Source of the DNA: a virus
IMG/VR virus record: IMGVR_UViG_3300007770_001286
Coordinates: 1 to 59,138 of that record
DNA: 59,138 nucleotides
Direction: 5' to 3' (one strand)
The notes under the pieces were generated by a model. It worked only from the letters and a program-made list of their open reading frames with translations, was not told the DNA's origin and did no database searches. Position 1 is the stretch's first letter. Each line of letters starts with the position of its first letter. Positions 17,769 to 26,460 of this stretch are shown piece after piece. Made by a program: the position numbers and the translations under genes.

Positions 17769-18530
17769 ATGTCTGAAGAAATATTTTTGTATTATTCGGG
17801 TGATGTACGAACTCTATTCGTTACGACGCCCAAGGTTTTCGAAACAATAAAAAATCAATTACCTGATTGTTCGATCCATGTTCGGTATTCATTTTGGGAC
17901 TCTATAGAGCGTTCAACGCGATTCTTTCCAAATGAAATTCGTGCTGAGGATTATGAGCTTTCAAAAGAAGATGTCAGCCTTAAGAATATTGATGCTTTTT
18001 TTCTGTCGCTTGGAGCAGTTTCAGTACTTGGAGAGGTAGAGCCGAAGGTCGACAAGGCCACTCCTTTTACATCTTCGAAAACGAATCTAAGTTGTCAATA
18101 CTATAAAATAAAAAGGGTAGTTGATCAATACCCTCCCGCAACCACGGACGGCATTTATGTTCGAATGCGGTCCGATGTAACGTTCGATGATTTTCCTGCA
18201 AGCGATACGTTATCAGGATTAAGCGATTCGATTGCGATTATTGAGACGCACCAACACCAATGTCCCGTGGGCCCAGCTCGATTACAGCATGGCGAGAAAC
18301 AGCTGCGACGAAACCAACCTATGAACGAGATGGTTTGGTTGAGCACAGGCAAGAATTTTCATGAGATATGTAGCCAACACGATCACGAAAAAGAAATAGC
18401 ATCGGCACTTGGCGTTACCAGGTGTTATGGAGAGGCAGTCACTGGCGAGTGGTTTCGAATGCTGTGTCGACCCAACAAACCACTCTCAGAAATGGTTGCG
18501 TTCTGTTTCAAATATACGGTGGTAAGATGA
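17769..18530 (+). CDS. Putative glycosyltransferase (WavE-like pattern)
   Basis: The 253-residue protein has a nucleotide-sugar-transferase-like beginning (IFLYYSGDVRT) and a segment CQYYKIKRVVDQYPP followed by IYVRMRSDVTFD. That pattern resembles WavE-type and related polysaccharide glycosyltransferases, in which the second acidic motif binds metal. No membrane segment is seen. A GGAG site precedes the ATG, and the stop overlaps the next gene, a cytidylyltransferase. The pair may build a sugar or polyol modification, but the acceptor is unknown. Confidence 0.5.
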   Translation: MSEEIFLYYSGDVRTLFVTTPKVFETIKNQLPDCSIHVRYSFWDSIERSTRFFPNEIRAEDYELSKEDVSLKNIDAFFLSLGAVSVLGEVEPKVDKATPFTSSKTNLSCQYYKIKRVVDQYPPATTDGIYVRMRSDVTFDDFPASDTLSGLSDSIAIIETHQHQCPVGPARLQHGEKQLRRNQPMNEMVWLSTGKNFHEICSQHDHEKEIASALGVTRCYGEAVTGEWFRMLCRPNKPLSEMVAFCFKYTVVR

Positions 18531-18982
18531 GTGATGAGCCAGCGAAAAAAAGAGTGTTGTACACGGGTGGAACATTCGATTTATTCCATTATGGACACAT
18601 TAATTTTTTGAGACAATGTAGTCATCTCGCAGATGAAGTTATTGTGGCGCTTAATCTAGATGGTTTTATCGCCAAGTTTAAGGGCTCACCCCCTATCATG
18701 ACGTACGAAGAAAGAGAAAAGTCGCTATTAAATTGCGAGTATGTATCAGCAGTTGTTCCCAATTTGTCTGGGGAAGACAGCAAGCAGACAATCATGAAAG
18801 TTAATCCGCACATCATCGCGATTGGTGATGATTGGGCAAAAAAAGACTATTATTCTCAAATGCAATTTACACAAGAATGGATTGAAAAAAACGGGATGGT
18901 GCTTGTCTATATTCCCTACACAGGCGGCATAAGCACAACTGAAATTAAACAGCGTATTTTAGAGGGTACATCGAGAAAATAG
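18527..18982 (+). CDS. TagD-like cytidylyltransferase
   Basis: This 151-residue protein has the nucleotidyltransferase HxGH motif in YTGGTFDLFHYGHINFLRQC, an IAIGDDW segment and the ISTTEI motif near the end. This is the glycerol-3-phosphate cytidylyltransferase / small nucleotidyltransferase family. The ATG at 18527 overlaps the upstream stop (ATGA) and has GGTGG upstream; a longer reading frame starting at 18422 is rejected. It activates a phosphorylated polyol or sugar with CTP; the substrate cannot be told from sequence. It is probably coupled to the preceding glycosyltransferase-like gene. Confidence 0.85.
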   Translation: MSDEPAKKRVLYTGGTFDLFHYGHINFLRQCSHLADEVIVALNLDGFIAKFKGSPPIMTYEEREKSLLNCEYVSAVVPNLSGEDSKQTIMKVNPHIIAIGDDWAKKDYYSQMQFTQEWIEKNGMVLVYIPYTGGISTTEIKQRILEGTSRK

Positions 18983-19040
18983 CGGATAAATGCATAATTA
19001 AAAATGCACATTCTGCTTAGCGTTTGTTTGGGGTGCCTGT

Positions 19041-19295
19041 ATGTCTAGTGATTCTGATTGTTTTCAAGTTAGGGTGGCGAAGCTTCGTAGTTTAAGAGAT
19101 AAATTATGTAGCAACTCTGCTGAATGGAAAGTTGGATTTGAAGTGAGGGATTTTGTGGTTTGTGAATTACAGAACATGCATGAACACTTAAGTAAGCCCG
19201 ATTCATCTGCAACTCCAGAGTGGTGTAAGGAAAAGGTAGAGCATATTCTTGGTGAGCTTTTATCTGTTCCTGAAATCGAACCAACTGGAGAATGA
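19041..19295 (+). CDS. Small protein of unknown function
   Basis: This 84-residue, mostly helical protein is rich in Cys and charged residues. It has no recognisable domain or signal peptide. The ATG follows a GGGG run, and the stop overlaps the region just before the next gene. Reading direction and spacing support a real gene. Confidence 0.45.
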   Translation: MSSDSDCFQVRVAKLRSLRDKLCSNSAEWKVGFEVRDFVVCELQNMHEHLSKPDSSATPEWCKEKVEHILGELLSVPEIEPTGE

Positions 19296-19296
19296 T

Positions 19297-19617
19297 ATGC
19301 CTGAAGATAGTGGATGGAGTGAATACTCGCGATTAGTCCTTAAAGAGCTCGAGACGCTAGCTACCAGTATTACGGCACTAAATTCCGAAATTCAAGAGCT
19401 TAAGCAAGAAATTGCTAGAATGCGTGAAAGAGAAGATCGTGTTGATGATCTCAAGGCTTGGAAAGAGAAGATCGACGAAGTGGCGTCCCCAACGCAGCTG
19501 AGCACAATGGTCAGAGAAGTGGAAGACCTCAAGGTTTTTAAGACGAAGGCAGTCACTGTTTTTGCAGTGGTCCAATTTGCTATGGCTGCCTTTGCTTGGG
19601 CTATGAATTATCTGTAA
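19297..19617 (+). CDS. Coiled-coil protein with C-terminal membrane anchor
   Basis: This 106-residue protein has heptad-rich coiled coil from about residue 10 to 80 and one hydrophobic helix at the C-terminus (AVTVFAVVQFAMAAFAWAM). The ATG at 19297 has GGAG upstream; the longer in-frame start at 19249 lies within the previous gene. Small tail-anchored coiled-coil proteins of this kind are common in phages and of unknown function. A membrane-associated or spanin-like role is possible but unsupported. Confidence 0.6.
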   Translation: MPEDSGWSEYSRLVLKELETLATSITALNSEIQELKQEIARMREREDRVDDLKAWKEKIDEVASPTQLSTMVREVEDLKVFKTKAVTVFAVVQFAMAAFAWAMNYL

Positions 19618-19645
19618 AAAACAGAGAAAACTGTTATCATAACAT

Positions 19646-20074
19646 ATGGTAACATGGATCCCTCCCGAGTCTCCGTATGATTTATTACAAGAGCGGTTCT
19701 GGCCTGACGGGTGGAAGATACTCATTGTCTGTTTACTTTTGAATCAAACATCTCGTAAACAAGTGGAACCCATCATAGCGGAATTTTTCGAAAAGTTCCC
19801 AAATCCGGAATCCCTGGTTGAGTGTGATGAAAATGATTTGAAGAATTTGATCCGACCTCTTGGGCTAGCAAATCGCCGCGCAAAGACGCTTAAAAGATTT
19901 AGCGAGGAATTTGTAACTAAAAAATGGGATAGAGCCGCAGAGCTTTATGGTTGCGGGAAATATGCCGATGACACCTATGAAATTTTTATAAAGGGAAAGT
20001 GGAAGAGCACTTACCCTGAAGATCATGCTCTTAATGATTATTATGGTTTTTTATTGACTAAAGAGTATGGCTGA
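19646..20074 (+). CDS. MBD4-like HhH-GPD DNA glycosylase
   Basis: The 142-residue protein covers a helix-hairpin-helix DNA glycosylase. Matching blocks are PYDLLQERFWPDGWKILI, LLNQTSRKQV, LIRPLGLANRRAKTL, the hairpin ELYGCGKYADDTYEIF (99-114), and PEDHALNDYY with candidate catalytic D126. These follow the order of the catalytic domain of eukaryotic MBD4, a thymine/hydroxymethyluracil DNA glycosylase, more closely than endonuclease III, and there is no iron-sulfur cluster Cys set. It should excise mispaired pyrimidines. In a phage suspected of carrying hydroxymethylcytosine, repair of deaminated bases is an attractive inferred role. Confidence 0.82.
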   Translation: MVTWIPPESPYDLLQERFWPDGWKILIVCLLLNQTSRKQVEPIIAEFFEKFPNPESLVECDENDLKNLIRPLGLANRRAKTLKRFSEEFVTKKWDRAAELYGCGKYADDTYEIFIKGKWKSTYPEDHALNDYYGFLLTKEYG

Positions 20075-20082
20075 TTTTTTAG

Positions 20083-20111
20083 TGTACACCTAGTGTTCAT
20101 AGAACTATAAT
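20083..20111 (+). promoter_or_regulatory. Candidate sigma70-type promoter
   Basis: TATAAT (20106-20111) lies 17 bases after TGTACA (20083-20088), which matches the -35 consensus at 4 of 6 positions. It is located in the 67-base gap before the gene at 20142. Confidence 0.5.
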
Positions 20112-20141
20112 GCTTAATGAATTTCTACAAGGAGAAAGAAA

Positions 20142-20432
20142 ATGGAAATTACTTCTGAAGTATCAGATGACCTGGATGTTACCGGGGTCGTTCACAATCT
20201 ATCCGACAATGCGATCGGTCATGTCGCGCAACTACTACAGCTTGCCATTCTTACAGGGACTGATATCATTGATCATTTTCGAGCAGTGAGTTTTACGATT
20301 AATGCGAATGATGGCAAAATAGAAGTTCACCCCCAGTACGCGGAAAATTTTAATAATAATCTTGAGCGTATGTTGGCTGAGGTTAACGAGAATATTACGA
20401 ACGCAACGGATGAAGAAGTTGTCGAACAATAA
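20142..20432 (+). CDS. Small acidic protein of unknown function
   Basis: This 96-residue protein has a strong ribosome binding site (AAGGAG) and its own candidate promoter. The composition is acidic with a predicted alpha/beta fold (VSFTINANDGKIEVHPQYA). It overlaps the following dUTPase-like gene by 23 bases. No family is recognised. Confidence 0.55.
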   Translation: MEITSEVSDDLDVTGVVHNLSDNAIGHVAQLLQLAILTGTDIIDHFRAVSFTINANDGKIEVHPQYAENFNNNLERMLAEVNENITNATDEEVVEQ

Positions 20433-20796
20433 GCTGGAAGAAGTATTCTCATTACGAGAAGAATTCATGAGCTTAATCAACGAGCGCATTCCTGATGCGT
20501 ATCCTCCCTGGCCAGTGGATCTTAGCAAGAAAAAGAACCAACAGGCTATTCGGGAATTTGCATTCCGGGGAATGGAAGAACTGTTTGAGGCCTTACTTCA
20601 CTTAAAGAATTGGAAGAATCATCGTGAAGCGACTTACGGTGTGCCAGAATTCGATCGTGAGGAATTTTTAGAAGAAATGATTGATGCGTTCAATTATTTT
20701 TTGGCGATTGTTGTTTTGGCTGGCGTGGATCATAAGGAATTTTTTGATGCCTATGTAAAGAAACATGGGATTATTTGTGAGCGTCTTAATGCATAG
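20410..20796 (+). CDS. All-alpha dUTPase / MazG-like NTP pyrophosphatase
   Basis: The 128-residue protein has the helical NTP pyrophosphatase pattern. REFAFRGMEELFEALLHLKN gives the first E-x-x-E metal motif, and EEFLEEMIDAFNYFLAIVV gives the second E-x-x-D motif. This resembles phage dimeric dUTPases. It would hydrolyse dUTP or a modified dNTP and protect DNA from uracil or supply dUMP to ThyX. The ATG at 20410 lies inside the previous gene with a weak site; an internal ATG at 20467 is possible but would remove a helix conserved in this family. Confidence 0.7.
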   Translation: MKKLSNNKLEEVFSLREEFMSLINERIPDAYPPWPVDLSKKKNQQAIREFAFRGMEELFEALLHLKNWKNHREATYGVPEFDREEFLEEMIDAFNYFLAIVVLAGVDHKEFFDAYVKKHGIICERLNA

Positions 20797-20812
20797 TTAG
20801 TAACACTATGCA
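20790..20812 (+). promoter_or_regulatory. Inverted repeat covering a start codon
   Basis: TGCATAGT (20790-20797) and ACTATGCA (20805-20812) form a perfect 8-bp stem over a 7-base loop. The ATG of the next gene (20808) lies in the 3' arm, and no Shine-Dalgarno is seen, so translation may depend on coupling or hairpin opening. Confidence 0.45.
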
Positions 20813-21530
20813 CGTGCCTTCAAGAATAACTCGCCGAAAAATTCGAATATTGCAATCTGAGCTACAGATGTTGCAACATTATTATTTTGAGATTTCTGAA
20901 TTATTTGACGATTATCAACACGAGTATTCTAAAGATTTAGATTTTTTTACTACGAAAGCTGAAGAGTTTTTTTCACAAATTGAAGACAAAACCCCACCAG
21001 CCCCCGATTCGCTTGAGATTGATCTAGCTAAGAAATTTCAAGAATATACGAAGACGCAAGACGGATTCGAAGAAGTTGAAGATGAAATCGGTCAATCCGA
21101 AGATACAAAACAAGAGATACCAGAGTGGGCAAAAAAATTATTCAAAAAGATTGCGTTGATGACCCATCCTGATCGAGTAAGCGATGAAGGTATGAGAGAA
21201 GAATTACAGAAGATTTTTCTTAGGGCTAGTACAGCTCTTGAATCTGGAAATTTTGAAGACCTCGTCGGCGCCGCAGTTGAGCTTAAATTGGATTCTGGTT
21301 TAGAGGATCGAGCATTGATCCCCTTGCTTGAAACGCGTGTAAGAAAGATAAAGTATGATATCGCGACTATAGAAAATACTGTCGAGTGGACTTGGGGAGA
21401 ATCGTTAGGTCTCCCCGGAGTCCGCGTCCATATGCTTGATCGTGTCTTGAAGCAAAGAGGGTATACTTTTTCTAAGGAAGATCTAATCGCGTTAATTTCT
21501 GAAAGAGAAAAGCTAAATGTTACCGGGTGA
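20808..21530 (+). CDS. J-domain (DnaJ-like) protein
   Basis: The 240-residue protein has a coiled N-terminal half and a J-domain-like segment centred on ALMTHPDR with HPD at 120-122, flanked by the helix WAKKLFKKIA and a following helix with IFLRASTALESGNFEDL. HPD is the motif that stimulates DnaK/Hsp70. The C-terminal third has more helices of unknown role. It could recruit host DnaK for phage assembly or replication. The GroEL-like gene at 47008 shows the phage invests in chaperones. The start codon sits in a hairpin arm. Confidence 0.72.
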   Translation: MHVPSRITRRKIRILQSELQMLQHYYFEISELFDDYQHEYSKDLDFFTTKAEEFFSQIEDKTPPAPDSLEIDLAKKFQEYTKTQDGFEEVEDEIGQSEDTKQEIPEWAKKLFKKIALMTHPDRVSDEGMREELQKIFLRASTALESGNFEDLVGAAVELKLDSGLEDRALIPLLETRVRKIKYDIATIENTVEWTWGESLGLPGVRVHMLDRVLKQRGYTFSKEDLIALISEREKLNVTG

Positions 21531-21732
21531 TATTGCTGTGATAATGGATTCGCATGTAGGCATAGATGATGAGATGCGAAGCTATGTGTTGACCCCTGGC
21601 GATTCTGGTCTGGTTATTTCTGTAGACCATGAAACAACTGCCCTTTTAATATCAAATACAATAGTCTACGTAGAAACACTTTCTTTACAGAAAATGCCCA
21701 CCCATCCTGAAAATATTCCAGATTTCCTTTAG
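21517..21732 (+). CDS. Small beta-rich protein of unknown function
   Basis: This 71-residue protein overlaps the J-domain gene by 14 bases. The predicted beta strands (GDIAVIMD, SGLVISVDHETTALLI) could form a small barrel like several other short proteins at 51-54 kb. No family was assigned. It lies directly before the DnaE gene. Confidence 0.5.
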   Translation: MLPGDIAVIMDSHVGIDDEMRSYVLTPGDSGLVISVDHETTALLISNTIVYVETLSLQKMPTHPENIPDFL

Positions 21733-21754
21733 AATAAACTAATCTGGAGACTCT

Positions 21755-24700
21755 ATGCGAAAGACCTCACTTGCTCCACCCAGTAAGTTTATTTCCCTTC
21801 ATTCACATGATGGGTTTAGCACATTCGATGGCCTTGGCTACCCTCAAGAACATATAGATTTTGTTATTGAAAATGGTATGGATGGTTGGTGCCTCACGAA
21901 TCATGGTCACATGAATTCTTTTGGTCATGCTTTTTTGCATGCTGAAAAAGTTCAAAAGCGGGGAGGAAAATTTAGGTTTGTTCCCGGTTGTGAGATGTAT
22001 GTGCACCCAGATTTGGATGCATGGCAATTAGACTATGAGATTCGTCAAGCTGCGAAGAAGGGTGATAAAGAAGCTCTATTCGATCTTCGGACTCGTCGTG
22101 AAGCGATTGCGACCCCGCTGACTGCTGTTGTGGATGGTGATGATGAGATTATCGATATTGGAAAAGAAGAAGCAGGGTTGACTATCGAAAATGAAGAGGA
22201 AACGAAGTCATCAAAATTCTATGATCCGATCAAGCGCCGCCATCATCTAGTTGTTCTTCCCAAGACAAGCGAAGGCCTTCAGCGTTTATTTCATCTTGTC
22301 AGCCGTGGTTACAGAGAGGGCTTCTATCGCTTCCCACGAATCGATTATAAAATGCTAAGGGAAGCAGCTGAGGGTGGCCACTTGATGGTCTCAACAGCTT
22401 GTATCGGTGGCCCGATTGCTTATGAGGTGTTTAGACATGCTCAGCAGGTAGAATTTGATGATTTGAGTTATAAGCTCATGAATGACCCGTCATTTCGAAA
22501 TAGCGTTATGACTGGTGTTGGAAATGCGTACCAGGGTCTGGTCGATGCAGTCGGTATTGATGATGTGCATCTTGAGCTTCAATTTAATAAGCTTCCTGCT
22601 CAACATCTCGTTAATCGTGCAATTATTGAATTTGCCAACAACAACGGTTTGAATGATAAGCTTGTCGTAACGACTGATTCTCATTATGCTCGCCCAGAAC
22701 ATTGGCGCGAGCGTGAGCTTTATAAGAAGCTTGGGTGGCTGAACTACCGTGATTTTGATCCGTCAAAGCTTCCACAGTCGAAAGAAGAGCTTAAGTGCGA
22801 GCTATATCCTAAGAACGCCCAGCAGGTATGGGATACATATCTAGAAAGCACTGAAGGCATGGACTTCTACAATGATGAGGTTATGAAGGCAGCGATTGAG
22901 CGGCCGCACCAGATTGTGCATGAAGAAATCAGTGAAATTATTCCTGATCGTACCATGAAGCTTCCATCTTACGTCGTTCCCGAGGGACAGACAGATGATA
23001 AAGCGCTTCTTGAAGCTTGTAAGAAGGGGCTTGTCGAACGCGGTTTGGCGAACGACCCTAAGTACATTGAGAGGCTAAAGTACGAGCTAAAGATTATCAA
23101 AGACAAGAATTTCTCTCGTTATTTCTTGACTATGGCTGCGATTATCGGTATTGCAAAAAAAGCAATGCTTGTCGGTCCCGGTCGCGGTTCTGCCGCCGGA
23201 AGCTTGGTCGCTTATGTTCTTAAGTTAACAGACGTTGATCCGTTTGAATACGATCTTATGTTCGGCCGTTTTCTGAATCCGTCTCGTGAGGGTGCTCCCG
23301 ATATCGATACTGACGTAGGTGATCGTGATTTACTTATCAATATGATGAAAGATAAGTGGGGTGACGAAAATATTGTTCCCATCTCGAATTACAACACTTT
23401 CAAGTTAAAGTCTCTTGTCAAGGATATTTCTCGCTTTTATGGTATCCCGTTTAACGAGGTAAATAAGGCGTTGGCTCCTGTTGAAGAAGATGTAAAGCGT
23501 GCTGTGTTTAAGCAGGGGACAGATAAAAATCTGTTTGTTTTACTTTACGAAGATGCCCTAGCTCACTCAAAGACATTCAGGGCGTTTATCGAAGCCCATC
23601 CAGAAGTAGCTGCGCCGATTCAGGTTTTGTTCAAGCAGAACAAGGCTCTTGGTCGTCATGCTGGGGGTTGTATTGTCGCAGAGGATATTGCGGAAAGGAT
23701 GCCGTTGATCAAAGCTCGTGGTGAGCTCCAGACCCCATGGGTCGAAGGCATGAACTATAAGCACCTTGAGACCTTCGGGTGGATCAAGTTCGATCTTCTC
23801 GGTCTTGAAACGCTTCGTATTATCCAACGAACTATTGAGCTGATTCTCCAGCGGAGAGAAGGAATTGAAGAGCCCACGTTCTCGCAGGTTTACGAGTGGT
23901 TTGACAATAATATGAACCCTAAAGTTTTGGATATGGATGATCAACATGTCTACGAACATGTTTATGCTTCTGGTCGATGGGCTGGCATTTTTCAGTTGGC
24001 GGGACGCGGCGCTCAAAATCTTTTTAAGAAAGCTAAGCCAAAGAGTATTGTTGACATTGCAACGCTGACGTCTATTTATCGCCCTGGACCGTTAACTGCG
24101 AAAGTTGACCGTCTCTATATTAAGGCAAAGAATAATCCTGAAGCTGTTGACTACGGTCACCCCTTGATCAAGGAAGTGCTGGAGGAGACATACGGTCTAA
24201 TCGTCTTCCAGGAGCAGATCATGAAGCTCTGTTCTGTGGTCGCGGGTTTCCCGGAAGAAGAAACAGACACTGTCCGTCGTAGCATTATGAAGCGAAAAGC
24301 TTCGGAAGCCGCGGAAAGTCTCGCGAAAGCGAGAGCTATTAAGGAGCAGTTTGTTGCTGGCTCGGTTAAGAATGGCGTCGATCGCCAGTTGGCCGATGAC
24401 CTATACGAAAAGATCTTGTTTTTCGCTGGTTACGGCTTCAATAAATCTCATGCAGTCTGTTATGCTATTGACTCGTACTACTGCGCGTGGCTGCTGACAT
24501 ATTTCGAGGAAGAGTGGCTTTGCGCTTATTTGGAGGCTATGTCTGGTAACGATAAGAAGCGCGCAAAAGCATTTGCAGAAGTGAAGGCGCTTGGTCATCG
24601 GGTTGTTCCCATTGATATCAACTACGCTACTAAGAAGTGGACGATTCTTGAGGGCAAGAAGTTTATGCCATCTCTGCTTTCTTGTAAGGGGATCGGTGAA

Positions 24701-25375
24701 GCTGCTATTGATGAGCTAGTTAGGAACAGGCCATATCAGTCCATTGAAGACTTGCTCTGGGATGAGGACGGTAAGTGGAAGCATTCGAAGTTCAACAAGC
24801 GGGCGCTTGAAGCGTTAATTAACATTCGTGCGTTCAAATCGATGGACGTTGTCGGTTCGGATAAAATGTTCGAAAGCTACAAGCACATGCATGAAGTACT
24901 GATTAACCACAACACAGACATTAAAAAGTGGACCAAGCGTGACCCTAATCGGGGCCGTAATAACTTCAACGAAGCGCTGCTCGATACAGCAGGTATTGGT
25001 GGGTGGTCCCGGCGAGAGATGGTCGAAAACAGTGTAAAGCACTTTGGGTCGTTCAACGCCTCGACATTGATTAGCGAAGACGTGCAGGAACGGCTTGCTT
25101 CAAAAGAAATCAGATGCATTGATGAAATCGATGCCAGGGGACATGATCTCTACTGGTTCTTGGTGTCAGATGTTAAGCCGAAGCTTACGAAGAATAAGCG
25201 TCCTTATCTGCTTGTGACAGCTACAGGGCTCGATGGTAAGAATTATAGAATGTTCTGTTGGGGTTGGGATGGGGAGACGGATCTACCGTTGTACAGCCTT
25301 TGCGTTGCTGAGATCAAGAAAAATGATTTCGGATATCAAACTTCTATGAGAAAAATTAAGCTTCTTCGTATATGA
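21755..25375 (+). CDS. DNA polymerase III alpha-like (DnaE-type, family C) polymerase
   Basis: The 1206-residue protein begins with a PHP domain: SLHSHDGFSTFDGLG, LTNHGHM (usually T-D-H-G), FVPGCEMYV and TTDSHYA. Most metal residues are kept, but one Asp is Asn. The polymerase core has GPGRGSAAGSLVAY, the catalytic pair in APDIDTD, and IKFDLLGLETL with the third carboxylate. A C-terminal helix-hairpin/OB-like region follows. No beta-clamp-binding motif was identified with confidence. A GGAG site precedes the ATG. This should be the main replicative polymerase; the family A enzyme at 4109 may serve repair, primer gaps or origin synthesis. Confidence 0.95.
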   Translation: MRKTSLAPPSKFISLHSHDGFSTFDGLGYPQEHIDFVIENGMDGWCLTNHGHMNSFGHAFLHAEKVQKRGGKFRFVPGCEMYVHPDLDAWQLDYEIRQAAKKGDKEALFDLRTRREAIATPLTAVVDGDDEIIDIGKEEAGLTIENEEETKSSKFYDPIKRRHHLVVLPKTSEGLQRLFHLVSRGYREGFYRFPRIDYKMLREAAEGGHLMVSTACIGGPIAYEVFRHAQQVEFDDLSYKLMNDPSFRNSVMTGVGNAYQGLVDAVGIDDVHLELQFNKLPAQHLVNRAIIEFANNNGLNDKLVVTTDSHYARPEHWRERELYKKLGWLNYRDFDPSKLPQSKEELKCELYPKNAQQVWDTYLESTEGMDFYNDEVMKAAIERPHQIVHEEISEIIPDRTMKLPSYVVPEGQTDDKALLEACKKGLVERGLANDPKYIERLKYELKIIKDKNFSRYFLTMAAIIGIAKKAMLVGPGRGSAAGSLVAYVLKLTDVDPFEYDLMFGRFLNPSREGAPDIDTDVGDRDLLINMMKDKWGDENIVPISNYNTFKLKSLVKDISRFYGIPFNEVNKALAPVEEDVKRAVFKQGTDKNLFVLLYEDALAHSKTFRAFIEAHPEVAAPIQVLFKQNKALGRHAGGCIVAEDIAERMPLIKARGELQTPWVEGMNYKHLETFGWIKFDLLGLETLRIIQRTIELILQRREGIEEPTFSQVYEWFDNNMNPKVLDMDDQHVYEHVYASGRWAGIFQLAGRGAQNLFKKAKPKSIVDIATLTSIYRPGPLTAKVDRLYIKAKNNPEAVDYGHPLIKEVLEETYGLIVFQEQIMKLCSVVAGFPEEETDTVRRSIMKRKASEAAESLAKARAIKEQFVAGSVKNGVDRQLADDLYEKILFFAGYGFNKSHAVCYAIDSYYCAWLLTYFEEEWLCAYLEAMSGNDKKRAKAFAEVKALGHRVVPIDINYATKKWTILEGKKFMPSLLSCKGIGEAAIDELVRNRPYQSIEDLLWDEDGKWKHSKFNKRALEALINIRAFKSMDVVGSDKMFESYKHMHEVLINHNTDIKKWTKRDPNRGRNNFNEALLDTAGIGGWSRREMVENSVKHFGSFNASTLISEDVQERLASKEIRCIDEIDARGHDLYWFLVSDVKPKLTKNKRPYLLVTATGLDGKNYRMFCWGWDGETDLPLYSLCVAEIKKNDFGYQTSMRKIKLLRI

Positions 25376-25428
25376 TTAGCTTGGTACAAAAAGTCTACAT
25401 CTAAACCTAATTGGAGTAAATTTGTAAC

Positions 25429-26460
25429 ATGCATATTGGCACATATCAATCATTCACTCACTGTTACTTGTCTTTGGTAAGACATGTTTATGAAAATCCG
25501 ACTTACGAATCTGCTCCACGCGGGCAGAGGGTCAAAGAACTCTTAGGAGCTTCTTTTACGATTACAAATCCACGTGATCGTATTCCTTACGTTACCGGTA
25601 GAAAGTTTAGCATGACTTATATGGTCGCCGAGCTTATCTGGTATTTGTCAGGAAGCAATAAGACGGAGTGGATTGCGAATTATTCTAATTTTTGGCGCGA
25701 TATTTCTGATGATGGAGTAACAGCAAACTCTGCGTACGGCGCAAGACTGTTTCAGCCTCACCACAAAATCGCTCAAGGACGATTTAGTCAGTGGGAATAT
25801 ATCATAGAAGAATTGCAGAGGGATCCTGATTCGCGTCGGGCAGTCATGCATCTTCGTGTTCCTGATGATAGCGTAGATGCGAAGCTAGATGTCCCCTGTA
25901 CACTTGCACTTCAATTTTTTATCCGTGATGGAAAGCTGCACCAGATTGTTAATATGAGAAGTTCTGATGTAATTTTTGGAATCGCTTATGACATTCCAGC
26001 TTTTACTCTTTTTCAAGAGCTTCTTGCCAATGAACTCGGGGTCGAGCTCGGGTCGTACACTCATATGAGCAATTCTCTGCATATCTATGAACGACATTTT
26101 GAGATGGCCGAGACGATTCTTAAAACATCGAATGTAAATCGATCACAGTTTGAGCTGTACAAGCGGAATGGACCGATGCCACCGATTGAGTGTGACTGTT
26201 CAGATCAAAGAAATTTCTTTATTGAGAAGCTGATGAGTTTTGAAGAAGACCTTCGTAAGTGCAACAGCTCATCTGCCGTTGAGCATGGCTTTCGAAGAGC
26301 CTTTGCGTATTCGTCAAGGGACGCATTTATGTGGCACGATTGGGGTATTATCTTAGCGGCTGATAGAATGAGAAAGCTTGGAGATAAAGAGTTAGCTAAA
26401 GAAATGCTTGAAAATTTGAAATTTAGCGGTTATCGTTTCAATATTAGGAGAAGGCAATGA
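25429..26460 (+). CDS. ThyA-family pyrimidine (probable dCMP) hydroxymethylase
   Basis: The 343-residue protein has the thymidylate synthase fold with catalytic C157 in LDVPCTLALQFF, NMRSSDVIFG (175-184) and LHIYERH. Two positions differ from true ThyA. The residue after the catalytic Cys is Thr rather than His. The Asn that reads the uracil ring (in ThyA PFNIA) is Asp188 in AYDIPAF. T4 dCMP hydroxymethylase shares both changes and the NMRSxDVxFG block. I therefore favour dCMP as substrate and hydroxymethyl- or methyl-dCMP as product, with ThyX making dTMP. The stop overlaps the mutase gene. Confidence 0.78.
   Translation: MHIGTYQSFTHCYLSLVRHVYENPTYESAPRGQRVKELLGASFTITNPRDRIPYVTGRKFSMTYMVAELIWYLSGSNKTEWIANYSNFWRDISDDGVTANSAYGARLFQPHHKIAQGRFSQWEYIIEELQRDPDSRRAVMHLRVPDDSVDAKLDVPCTLALQFFIRDGKLHQIVNMRSSDVIFGIAYDIPAFTLFQELLANELGVELGSYTHMSNSLHIYERHFEMAETILKTSNVNRSQFELYKRNGPMPPIECDCSDQRNFFIEKLMSFEEDLRKCNSSSAVEHGFRRAFAYSSRDAFMWHDWGIILAADRMRKLGDKELAKEMLENLKFSGYRFNIRRRQ

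Noticed and set aside
18422-18526. Upstream start for the cytidylyltransferase
   Set aside because: The extra residues overlap the glycosyltransferase-like gene without homologous motifs; the ATG at 18527 has a site and an ATGA overlap.
23567-24016. Minus-strand open frame of 149 codons inside the DnaE gene
   Set aside because: Antisense shadow of the highly conserved polymerase core.
25429-26460. Calling the ThyA homologue a plain thymidylate synthase
   Set aside because: The Asn-to-Asp change at position 188 and the C-T pair match dCMP hydroxymethylase, and ThyX is already present.
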